Of a stretch of DNA of 64,000 bases, positions 24,486 to 35,900 are shown one piece after another. Positions within the stretch are counted from its first letter, which is position 1. Every line of letters starts with the position of its first letter. A model generated the notes under the pieces. That model had not been told where the DNA came from. It was given only the letters and a program-made list of their open reading frames with translations, and ran no database searches. Source of the stretch: Oryzias latipes (taxonomy: Eukaryota > Chordata > Actinopteri > Beloniformes > Adrianichthyidae); the NCBI RefSeq assembly GCF_002234675.1, contig NC_019862.2, positions 28,316,707 to 28,380,706 of the forward strand, in the 5' to 3' direction. The translations under genes and the position numbers were made by a program.

Positions 24486-27400
24486 ATGGCTCCCTTTCCA
24501 GAAGAGGTGGATGTTTTTACCGGCCCACACTGGCGGATGAAGCAGCTAGTGGGACTGTACTGCGAGAAGGTGCGTTTAGAAAACAAAAAACAACAACAAA
24601 AGAAGTGTTTTACGGGGTATTTTGATGGTTTGTGGTCAAATTAGGAGGGAACGGCTGCTAGCTTGTTTGCTAGCTTTGTGTTACGTGACCCGTCGCACGA
24701 TTGTGTCACGTCTGCCTCGATTCTGTTTATTGTTACGTGGTGCTTACACTTAGATAAGTTCATCCTGGATCCTTACGGGTTTCAAAGTGATTTCCAGCAG
24801 ATCTTCTATCAGTTGTTTTGTTAGCCGGAATCGCAGCAGGATTTGTTGTGCAACGTGTTGTTACGGGGCGGCCTCACATGCTTTAATTATCGGACACACA
24901 TATTTTCACCCTTAAGCGTTAGTGCCTGTATTATCTCGCATCCAATGATATATATATATAATCTTCTTTATGTGATGTCGGCTGCGCTTACGTTAGCTGG
25001 TGTGGCTACATCAGTGTGTTCCTCCTCCCTTGTGGTAAAATCATGTGAAAAAGTTTGGGCTCCACAGTTTTTATTATTTCATTCGAGTCTGTTGTTTTTT
25101 CTTCCACAGCTGTCAAAAACTAACTTCTCCAACAACAATGATTTCCGCTCCTTCCTCAAGTCTCTGTGCGCGACCTTCAAGGAGTTCAAGATGCACGAGC
25201 AGATTGAGAATGAGTACATCATTGGCCAGCTGCAACAACGTTGCTGCACAGTTTATAACGTGCACTCTGATGACAAACTGTCAGAGATGCTGTCCCTGTT
25301 TGAAAAGGGGCTGCACAATGTCAAGGTAAATATGCCAAAAACCTACATTTCTTTCATGCACTCGATGCAACTAAATAACCCCTTCAGCAAATGCATGCAT
25401 GCACCCGCTGATCCACAGTGTGTAGTAATCTGTTATTAGAGTAACTGTCAGGCTAACCACTAACAAGATACTAGAGCAACATCAGAGCTGTCATTTTGTT
25501 GGGATAATTATAATTTATTGAACAGACACGAACTTTAGCCTTTGAAGAACAGTAGATAAAAAGTTATTGTTTTGGCTCAAGCCTCCAGCAAACTCCAATC
25601 TCAGCTGCTTTCTTGGATTCGTGAATTTGTGTAAATTGGAACATCCGCTCTGCCAAACTCTCTAATATCTCTTTATTTAGTTTGGAGTGAGATCCTGCTT
25701 CCTGTCTGAAAGTTTCTACAGATATTAATTTGCAGCAGAGACTTATTTGTAAATTGTTGAAATATCTGTTTAAAAAAAAAGCACAAAACATTGAGTGTGG
25801 GAAGATTTGACTCGTATTCACAATCTCTGATCATCTAAAAGTCTAGCTCCTGTGGCAAACCATTGGGGAGAATAAATTCCAATTAAACTTTTCTTGTTGC
25901 AGTACACCTCAAAGAAAAAATAAAACAATAAAAATAATTGTAAAAATAGTGCGATAATAATAATAAAAGCCCCCAACACACATTCGCAGGATACAGAAAC
26001 CAGCAGAGATACAGTCCATGAATCTGTATTAAAACATGTGGAAATGTAAAACTTACTTGTAAAACTTAAAAGCTAAGCTGAAAAGATTACTTAAGGTTTA
26101 TCTTAAAAACCTCCACAGAGGATGCAGCCCTTGCATCAGTAGGCAGGCTGCTTCACTGGTGAGGCCCACAGTGCTGAAAATGTGGGCTTGCCATGGCTTT
26201 TTGTTCTGACCCTGGGGATCACCAGCAGACCTGCACCTGAGGGCTCTAGGATGGTTATAAACTAACAGTTCAAATTCTATTAGAGACCCAGCCCGATTAT
26301 CCTTGGTCTATTTTGAAAGTGTTCCCGGTGGTCTTTTAACTATAGTTATGCAGGTTTTTTCTTTACAATATTGGAGCTGACCGGCTGTACAGTCGTGAGC
26401 CGGAAGCCAGCTCAGACGAGGAAAACAAAGAAGTTAAATTTTCCTTGCGCAACTTTTAGAATCATGCAAAATACCTAAAGCGTGGTAAACGTCTGCTTAT
26501 GACTGTCCAAGAGCAGCTGATCTAAGATCTGGGATTTCTGTCTGTTCTGTGGTTTTAGAATGAATGTGAGCAGCTTAACTATGCTCGTCAGCTGAAGGAG
26601 AGACTTGAGGCGTTCACGCAGGACTTCCTGCCCCACATGAAGGAAGAGGAGGAGGTACAAGATAATCATGCGGGATAAGCAATAATCAAAAATGTCACCT
26701 GTTCATCCTTTTCAGCGTCAAGCTGTGTTTTAACGGAAATGTGTTGCAGGTGTTTCAGCCGATGCTCATGGAGTACTTCACCTACGAGGAGCTGAAAGAC
26801 ATCAAGAAAAAGGTGATAGCCCAGCACCACAGCCAACAGCACGGGGACTGTGCTGCCGGTGTGCTGAAGGGATTCCGTCTGTGGTCGCAGGCTGAGGAGC
26901 TGCAGAAAGCCTTTAAATATTCGGATCATGAGAAGACAGACTACGGTGAGTGTTTGTCCAAATGACTAAACTTGTTACAGGTTTCCAGTTAAGTGCATGA
27001 CAAAGATGAGTCAAGCGTCTGTTGAAGGCCACACACTTCTTTTTTTGTCTTATCTTCAGTCATGTTTTAAAAAGGCTTTTTATGTAATCCAGCAGAGAAA
27101 CAGTTTTTTTTTTAAATGAACAGCAACAGATAGATATTATGACCCGTTACCAAAATATGAGACTAGTTAAGGCTTTATTTGGGGTTAGTTGTGTTCAGCC
27201 CTCTAATGAACTGATAAACTGTCCAGAGTGGAGCCCAACCATAGCTGGACAGGCTCCAGCATCCCTGTGACCTATGACAGGATTAAGCAGACATAGAAAA
27301 TGAATGAATGGATGGAGTTGTGTTCGTCTGTGATAGGAAACACAATTAGCAGGATACTTGAAGCCTTTTTTTTTTTGCTGTAAAATACCAACAATATTTG

Positions 27401-30400
27401 TACAGAACATGGATTATTTTGAGATAATTTTATCATTGTGGTATTTAAAACATTCACATGCTCTTCTTTTTTTCCCCCCTCCATCCTCAGACCTGGAGAA
27501 GAAGCAGAATATGTCAACCAACATCTCACACCTTCCTGCAGAAATAATGCTGAGGTTGTTCCATTATTTGGGCCCTAAGGATCTGTGTCGCTGCAGTCAG
27601 GTGTGCAGTTTGTGGTGGCAGCTGGCCAAGACCGGCTCTTTGTGGAGGCACCTTTACCCTGTTCGCTGGGCCCGAGGTAAACCTCAATTCATGGTTTTCA
27701 TCTTTTCTTTTTGAACCAAGTAGTTGTTTTTCCTGGTAAAGATGATCTTGTAGATGCTTAGGCATCCTTGTTTCTAAAGTTTTTTTTAAAACACAGGCGA
27801 TCATTATAATGGCCCTCCTGGGGATCTGGATCAGGAGCCAGATGAAGAGTGGGTGAGGAGTCGAGAGAATGAGGGTCGAGCTTATCAGAAGTGGGACGAG
27901 GACGCTGATATTGACGAGTCAGGTGAGGGCCAATAATCACTTCAAACATGCATGAGCTGAACGTTACCAGGGTCATGTGTGTGTGCTGTGAATAGTTTCA
28001 TCATGACTATTGTTTTTTCCCCGGGTTTGAGTGGGGAAAAAAAAGTTCCAATGTTGAAGGTGGATGGACCTGCAGTGTGTGGTAGTTTATTGTGTTCATG
28101 AGGTAGTGACTAGATAGTGTTCTTCTCGTCAGATGTTTCGGGTCACACAGAGGGCTCGCTTGCTATCAATATGGTGCAGAGAGAGAAGAAGCTCCTGAAT
28201 GGGATCATCCAGAACCTCCTCCCTGCTGTGGGTCCGTCAGTCAAATCCATTATTCTGGCCTACAGTTCAACAGTCTCAAGCAAAATGGTATGCGGCGCTT
28301 GTCCAGTCAGAGTTGCATTGCTGCCATGAGATTTGATGGATGTTAAGCTGAGCCTGAAAGCTTAAATGTCTTTTCCAGGTCCGTCAGATGGTCAGCCTCT
28401 GCCCCAACATCACTCATCTGGATCTGACTCAAACTGATGTGACAGACTCTGTGTTTGACAGGTACAAAATACTTCCTTTAAATTAGAATCTGGTTCTGTG
28501 GATTGAATGGCGACAGAATTGACTTCATTTGGTTGGAGCTGGAAATAAATCATTTTCTACGGATGACATCACAGTCAGTCGGACCACTTCTTCAGGGGTC
28601 ATCATTACATCGATTGCGATAAAGGACATGTGGGTAGATCACGCGCCATCATAGATAAAAAAATCCCCCAAATTTAAATGTATATAATTAAATTAGCGAA
28701 TCAAAATCCTCTCCAAGAAGTATATGACTTGATTGACATGCAGAAAGGCCAATAGAACACCCTCTGATACATGCATCACTCCACACGTGTGTTTAAATAC
28801 ACTGAGAACATTGTTTCTGCCCCACGGCGCGTCAAGTCCCCGGCAGAGGACCACTCTCGCCCACAGGAGTGTTAGTTGAGGCCCGGGTCGCCCCGCGTGC
28901 CTCTTCGATGGCGAGCGAGACCGTCTGACTAGGCTGTCCTGCCCCTGCAGCTGCTGCCGGCTCCGTGGTTCCCGTATTATTATGTATTACTACACAAATA
29001 ATATTACACACAACAAAGCTATCTCTTCATGAAGATGTAGTTTTTGAATTTTCAACGATATGTACTAATAGTTCACAATACTATGTCATTAGATAGATAT
29101 TAGAAATATACCGTACATGTATGTGGATCTGTGTCTGCGTGGAACTCAGAACACTGAGCTTTGTTCTCATTTTTCTCCAGCTGGTCATTCCTGGGAGCTT
29201 GTCGTTCTCTGGAGCACCTGGATTTGTCGGGATGCGAGAAGATCACCGATCTCACCCTGAAGAAGCTGTCTACCGGGTTAGGGGAACTCCCCTCCTCCTC
29301 CTCCTCCTGCTCTGACAAAACCTCACAGTTGAAAAGTTTCACCGCGCACATCGATGAGCGAAACCTGCACGCGTTGGAGCGAAAGAAGCAGGCCATCGTT
29401 TTCAAGTACGGGACTCGGCGCTGGGGGGGGCCCTGCATCCCAACGCCGGTGTGGGTTGTGGAGACCTCCGACCTGGCCGATATTGAGGACGCTGCAGCGT
29501 GGAGCCGGCGGGGCGGGATGCCCCTCCCTGAAAGCTTCGTAGAGACGCAGCTGATGGGCGGCTCTTGCTGTTGCAGGACGAGCAGAAGGCAAGGCCACCG
29601 GATGGGGTCGGACGCCTCATATTTGCATCAGCAGTACGCCATGTCGGGGGAAATATTCTGCGGTCACTCCACCTGCTGCTCAGGTGACATCGCCCTCAGG
29701 ACGTTTACAGTGCGCGAAAGCGTGTCGGGCTGCGGCAGGAACGCCACTGCAGGATCTCGGACTAAATGCCCTCCACTGGGAGGACTGCAGTGTCTGCAGC
29801 CTGAAAACAGGACTGACTGCTCACCCGCTAAACGGGCGCTGAAATTTCTCAGTCTCTCTGGATGTTACCAAATCACCGACCTGGGCTTGAGGTAGTTATC
29901 CTCTATTTCTTTACACAAAGACTCACTAACACAGTAAAAAACGCTTCTATTTCAACACCTGAGGTGTTAACTAAGGTGGAGAAACCAGCATTATTATGCA
30001 AAGATTTAATCCCCAATGAGGGATCAGTTATCAGAAATCAATGGCCTCATTGACCAATGAGAGCCGTTATACTCTCCATAGCAGTTGCTATGGGAAACAG
30101 CGTCCTGATAAGGCTAAGTCTGGAGTAGCACCACTCACCTCCCCCTCCATCTGTGTTTCAGGACTTTGTCCCAGCATGGAGGGCTTCCCGTCATGGAGCA
30201 TCTCAACTTGTCTGGTTGTCTCTCCATCACTGAGGTGGGGCTGCAGGAGCTGGTCTCAGCCTGCCCATCCCTCAATGATGAGCACTTCTATTACTGCGAC
30301 AACATTAACGGTAACACAAGCGAAGCTGCTAGCAGCTCATCTTCACCCTGACACAAAGTCATGCTTGTTGTTGATGTTTAGTTCTTGATGAAGCTGCTTA

Positions 30401-31911
30401 TAGATTCAGTAAAGGAAATGGGTATTTGATCCCCTAGTAACCATTAAGAGTTCTGGTTCACACAGACCAGTTAGACTATCCTGATCAACCTGTCACCTGA
30501 ATTGAAGGCACCTGTTTGAAATAATCACCTGTAGAAAAGACACCTGTCCATAGAATCAGTCAGACTCCAAACTCTCCAACATGGGAAAGATTAAAGAGCT
30601 TTCAGTTGATTTTAAGCAGACCAGAATGGACTACAAAACCATTGGCATGAAGCTGGAGGTTAAGGTGACATCCGTTTGTGTAATTGTGCCAAAACACAAG
30701 AACATGACCATCAATCCACCTGTAGGTTTGAGGCTCCAGACACAGTCTCACCTGGGGGGGTTTCCACAGTTATGACAACAGTAAGGAACGGCCTAAAACA
30801 ACACGGCAGGAATTAGTTGATGATCTCAAAGCAGCTGGAACCATAGTCACCATGGAAACCACATGAAACCACCATGGTTTAACATCTTCCAGTGCTGGCA
30901 AAGTAGCCCTGCTTAAGAAGGCACATGTGCAGACCCACCACATGTTTACCAATGAACACCTTCATGGTTTTAGAGTAGAGAGGGATTGGGACAAGGTGCT
31001 GTGATCAGCTGTTTGGCATCAACTTAACCCGATGAGTCTGGAGGGAAAAAAGTTGTTCAGCATGGAGGTGGAAACATAATGCTTTGGGGGTGTTTCTGGA
31101 TTGACGGAGCCATATTCTGTCAAATCCTGAGTGACAACCAGCTTCTCTCCACCAGGAGGCTTAAATGGTTCGTGGATGGGTTCTCCAACAGGGTCATGAC
31201 CCAAAACATACAAGGAACGGCTAAAGAAGCATATAATGGTCATGGAGTGGCTTCAGCCAGTCTCCAGAAAGAGAGCTGAAGCTCAGAAGACAAACTTGAA
31301 TAATTTAGAAGTCATTTGCAAAGAAAAGTGGACCAAAATTCCTCCTATGTGCAGAAACTCCAAGAAACATCTGACCTCTGTGCTACTAATCAGGGTTTTG
31401 CCACAAAAGGACTACGTTTTCCAGGCTAGAGGGATCAAATACTTGTTTACCTCGATGAAACCCAAATAAAAGTAAAATGTCTAAAGTTAATTCATTGATT
31501 TTCTATCTCTCAATGTTCAAATGAACCTACCAATAAGAGAAAAGACTTCTTTTTAAGTGAACAAACCTACAATATCACCATGGGATCAAATAGTTATTTC
31601 CTCCGCTGCAGGCAGTAGGCCTGTGACGGTGGCAGTTCAGCTTCAACTAACCCCACACGCTCAGATTGTGTTGTAGAGTACATAACCACTGCTGCTGTGA
31701 TGAGGTAAGGATTTCTCCCAGGAGCCACTCTGGTTTTTCCCGTTTCAAAAACATAGTTGGTGTGATAGGCGAGTTTTTTATTTTCCTTTTTTTCCCTGGT
31801 GAAGATGACCAACGCCAACGTGTTTTCTCTCCAGGTCCTCACGCCGACACCGCCAGCGGCTGCCAGAACCTGCAGTGTGGTTTCAGAGCCTGCTGTCGCT
31901 CCGGAGAGTGA
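24486..31911 (+). CDS. fbxl5: FBXL5, iron-sensing F-box/LRR subunit of an SCF ubiquitin ligase
   Basis: Eleven exons join in phase: 24486-24569, 25110-25325, 26559-26654, 26750-26945, 27491-27676, 27797-27922, 28133-28287, 28379-28461, 29181-29891, 30162-30310 and 31835-31911 (TGA). They give 692 residues (human about 691). FBXL5 targets the iron-regulatory proteins IRP1/2 for ubiquitination when iron and oxygen are sufficient. The N-terminal hemerythrin-like domain keeps the di-iron ligands at H15, H57, E58, E61, H80, H126 and E130. The F-box spans about residues 209-250 ([13 protein letters not shown]). Leucine-rich repeats follow ([47 protein letters not shown]). The C-terminal cysteines C663, C677, C687 and C688 match the reported Fe-S cluster ligands. 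Exon 9 has a TCC run encoding five serines. The last intron holds a Tc1 relic. Confidence 0.97.
26090..26300 (+). repeat. Interspersed repeat fragment in FBXL5 intron 2
   Basis: Stretches such as 'cctccacagaggatgcag', 'ggcaggctgcttcactggtg' and 'gacctgcacctgagg' match a repeat common in fish introns, known to me by its 'ggcaggctgttccacag' core. Class unknown. Confidence 0.5.
26376..26440 (+). repeat. Dispersed repeat family R2, short copy c
   Basis: Only the 'ccagctcagacgaggaaaac' segment and its flank are present, matching the copies at 20.6, 51.6 and 62.9 kb. Confidence 0.5.
27215..27320 (+). repeat. Interspersed repeat 3'-end fragment in FBXL5 intron 4
   Basis: 'ggctccagcatccctgtgac', then 'gaatgaatggatgg', is the usual 3' end of a fish repeat that finishes in a short GAATG/GATGG microsatellite. 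A longer relative lies at 44090-44420. Confidence 0.55.
28820..28975. other. GC-rich island in FBXL5 intron 8, unexplained
   Basis: About 150 bp (from 'cccacggcgcgtcaag' to 'gctgccggctccgtgg') are strongly GC- and CpG-rich inside an AT-rich intron. I see no open frame that splices to FBXL5 and no RNA gene fold I recognise. It may be part of a repeat or a regulatory element. Confidence 0.4.
30407..31608. mobile_element. Decayed Tc1-like transposon, 1.2 kb, in the last FBXL5 intron
   Basis: The left end 'ggaaatgggtatttgatccc' (30414-30433) and right end 'gggatcaaatagttatttcc' (31582-31601) form a terminal inverted repeat with 16 of 20 bases paired. The length is normal for Tc1. Broken pieces of a transposase frame are visible on the + strand ([20 protein letters not shown] near 30590 and 'catggaggtggaaacataat' near 31061). 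Stops and frameshifts make it inactive. Confidence 0.8.
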
Positions 31912-32995
31912 CCCGTGCCAGCTGGTCTCCAAAAGAACGAAGAAGCAGAGAAAGTCACTTCTCCTTACTCTTGCACTTTATCCTGGGAATACCATTTGCT
32001 GTATTTTGTGTCACTTCAAAATGTTTCTTGATGAAACTGTAATGTTGCTCCTTCTGTTTGTCTACATGCTAAGTGGAAATAATCCCCAAAAGAGGGAGAT
32101 TCTTACAGGGTGATGGTAGAAAAAGACATTCTAGTGTCTTTGGAAAAAAAAAAAAACCTGAACACAGCGAGTGTTTCCTGTAGTTGAACCACTGTTTGTG
32201 TCACAAAAACTAGCCTTTTACATGAACCTGCTTTACTTCTTTAATCAGCGTAGTTCCCCTGACTATAGGATCAGAGCGACGCCCCAAAATGCCTATTTGA
32301 CTGATCGGGGTATTTAAGGTCAAGGTGATACTTTCAATAGATAATGTTCCCAAATAGTGCCGACGATGAGCTGATCTTTGTTCAGTGACTTGTCCTCCGT
32401 AAATTGCTTTATTTACAAAAGAGGAACTTTCCATTTTTCCAACTTTTGCTTTTCCGTGCACTCCAAAGGGGAATAAAACGCTCCGATGGAGGCCCAACCC
32501 TCTCGATGATGACATACAGGGGGAACTTTCATCTTACGGTGGATGAGCGCTTCTGCTTTATCGTTATGCAGCTGTCGTTTTTTTTCTTTTGTTCTGAAGT
32601 TTTGCATGAAACTTAAAATTAAAGATTTCCACTCCGCAGTTGTTCCGTTTTGATGATTTTTGTTCTTGTGCCGGCACGTTTGTCTGTAAATGGAGCTCAC
32701 GCAACAGTACAATATAAAAAGCTATTGTACCTTAGTGTGTGCCAGCCTTTGTCTCTTATGTTTTTGTATCAAGGTCAAGTCTCAAAAAGATTATTTTCTC
32801 TCATTTTGCTTCCCTATTTTTTTGTTTTTTAAAGGGGATCAACTAAAGCTAAAATTAAAAACAGATCAAGTAAAAATAGATTTACATTGGGATTTATATA
32901 TAAAACATACAGGTAAAAACAGGATTTGAACAATGTTCTGTTTAAATGAAAGAAAATCCTTGTGTCTTCAAAGGCGGATGAGATCCTCTTAGCTG
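31912..32995. other. Shared 3' flank of the convergent genes FBXL5 and CC2D2A
   Basis: This holds both 3' UTRs. On the + strand an AATAAA lies near 32473 and an ATTAAA near 32621; on the - strand a TTTATT complement lies near 32408. I cannot say where either transcript ends, and overlap of the two 3' UTRs is possible. Confidence 0.5.
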
Positions 32996-35900
32996 TCATG
33001 TGCGCACGAGTGACGCCAAGTAGACCCACACGGACAGAACGTTGTTGGGATAAGGGTGCACGTACACGGCCAGGGCAAACTCAACGTTGGATCCTTGAAT
33101 GTTGTGGACGCCGGTGCTGTGCACGGCCTCTATGAGGGGCCGGATGTCAGAGAAGGGCATGTGCAGAGGGAATCCTGAGATCTGGAAAGAAAACGCGCCT
33201 GTTAGTGCTCCATTTTAGTGGTAACCGCTCTGTTCTCTTGAGTTCTTGTCTGTGCAGCAGTGACTCAGACCCTGTACTCTCCCAGCAGCCTTTGCAGCTC
33301 GTGGCGGTGGCCCTCAGCCACATCCTGCCCTCTGCTCTGCTCCAGCTTGGGCAGGAACTGCTTCAAGGTGGTGTTGCAGTAGCGGTTCCAGCGTGTTGGG
33401 TGTCGAGGGCGCCACTCCATAATCTTCTCCTTCAAAATTTTCTCAATTCTAGCAGGTGGGTGGATAAACACTTCAGGTAGGCTGTAGTTGTGGACAGGGT
33501 GACGCAGAGCGAGCTGCTGTGACTCACCTGTCCTGAAGTTCGGCTGCAGCTGCTGCGTCTGTGTGGCTATACACCAGCTCCTCCGGCTGCGAGGCAAATG
33601 CAATCAAAATGAAACAAAAGAAGTTTGTTTCCAAAAAAAATTACTTGACACACACCTGTACGCTGGACAACCCGGGGTGAGGAAAGGACCCAGAGAAAAA
33701 GGGTTTCCAAAGCTTCCTTTTTGAGACATCGAAACTCATCCTCATAGGGGAAGCATATTCTTGAATATTGAACCAAACCTGAGCAGCAAACCACAGACGT
33801 TAAAACAGTTTGAGTGGATAAAAGGAACTGACACCCAGCGGCTCCTCCTTCACTCACGTTGTCAGCATCGACCAGGCAACCGACCGCTTGCAGCGGACAG
33901 AAGGTGTCGTATTGTCCATAGAACTGACCGCTGCTGGGATTCCAGATGAGGTAGCGGCTCTGTTCGTGGGTCAGGACGTACGCCGTGGGTCCCTGAGAAC
34001 AATCAACACGTCAGGAAGGAACCTTCCACGCCCTCGTGTAATGAGTCACAAAGGATTTTGTCGTAATTGAGTAAATGTCAGAGACCTCTGGTATGGCTGT
34101 GCCTATTACTAGCCAGGCTTTCTTTCCCAAAGACAGGAAGTAGTTGCACAGCAACACAGCGTGTTCTTCCTCGTCTCCTGCTAGAAGAGTGAAGAATTGC
34201 TAAAAAATAAAAAGATGTGCTTAAAGACAGTTTTCCCTCAGCTTTCTTTCACCTGTAAATAAAGAGCTTTGCTCACATTGCAGGTGGTCCACAGGTCACA
34301 GACGCCAGAAAAAGAAACTTGGTCTGGCAGAGAAGGGATGAGGGACACAAACCGGGCCACCAGCGTCTGTGGAGACACCCCAACGCTCAGCAACATGCTG
34401 ATATCACCCCACATGTGGTAAAGATCACACCCACTGTGGCTTCCTGGGGGTTATTCGGGAAAGCATCCAGGAACTCCTGCGGGGGGTTGAGCGGTCGAAT
34501 GTAACGCGTGACGAAGACCGTCTTTCCATTCAGGTCGATGACCGTGGTGATGCAGGGGCGGTCCGGGTGACGCTCGGCTGCTTTCCTCTCAAACTTCTCG
34601 GCTGCCTGCAGTAAGCGCTCCTGCTCCTGACTGTCAAACTGCAGCAAAGGGAGGAACGTGACTGCAGAGCAGTGGAAGGACAGTGCTACCAGGAACTGAG
34701 TGATGTTACCTTCAGATCCTTTATCTAGTGTGTGCAGGAGAGCCAAACCCAAAGCAAAAACCAAGAAAACCACATGGATAAATTCCTCAACAAAAAAACA
34801 AACAAACAAACAAAAAAGACACCAGCATACTGTGATTGAACAGGGAGGCTGATGTAGACTGGGAACTCAAAACACAATCCGTTCTGGACTCCCGGGAATG
34901 ACGTACCTTCTCCCTAATGGACTCTCCGGGCACCAGCTGAGGCTCGATGGTGATGAAGAGTGTGATGAACGCACCTTCGCTCACACTCCGCGAGAAATCG
35001 TAGCCACTGTTGGCGCTGTGACTGCGTTCCTTGCTGTAACCCAGCAGCACCGCTGGGGTGTTCACCTTAAACGTTCCGTCGATCTGCCACATATGGAGGG
35101 AAAAGGGAAAAGTCAGCCGCAGCTTGTTTTCACAGGAGGAAAAACAGAACCCGTTGGTGCAAAATCTCACCCTGGACTGAGAGTAAATAGTGCTGAAAGG
35201 AATCCTGACGGAGCCTAACCAGTGCTTCTCCACCTGAGTGTGAATCGACGGCCCCCTCTCTTTGTCGTTCTGCAGAAAAAATGCATTTCAAAGAACAGAT
35301 TTGCACGAGAATTTAAGAAGGGAAACCTGACATTTCTACTCACCACCCCGGTTTCGTGCACCATTTCATCAAATATGTTAATGAAAACGTCATCTTTGAC
35401 CGACTGCAAGGTGGATGTGCTGTAGTCACAGTTTGGAGCGCTGAGGAGTCAAACCACAGTGTTTACGGCATGCTCCCACTTTCTATTGCGTGCTTTCATT
35501 CCAAAAGCTGTTGTTGTGCTGACGCAGTGACGAAGGCCAGCACCTGAACGGAAGCTGCAGCTCTTCGTTCCAGCTGGGGTTGGGTCCGTCGGCTGTGGTT
35601 GTCTGCAGGACTGTGCGCTGGAAGGAAACCTCCACGAATGGCCTCACCTGAACCTGCAATTGACAGAAAGACGCGTGCGTTACGGATCATGCTGTCGGAG
35701 CAGTTTCAGCTGAGGTGGCTTTACCTGGTGGAGGTACCAGTCGCTGCCGTGGATGGCAGGCTGAGAGGACTGTCCAGCATTCCTAAAAGAAATCAAATCA
35801 GAGGAAACAAGCGTCAGGTTCTATTTATGCTTTTCTGCTCGTCTACTTTGGCAGCACTCACTCGCCCTGAGGTCTGCGGACGGGGATGTCGTAGGCTCGG

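Noticed and set aside
34639-34809. Extension of a CC2D2A exon upstream of 34638 through an open frame
   Set aside because: The 'tttgctgcag' acceptor joins IREK to [11 protein letters not shown] in phase, matching the family, and the extra residues are hydrophobic intron sequence.
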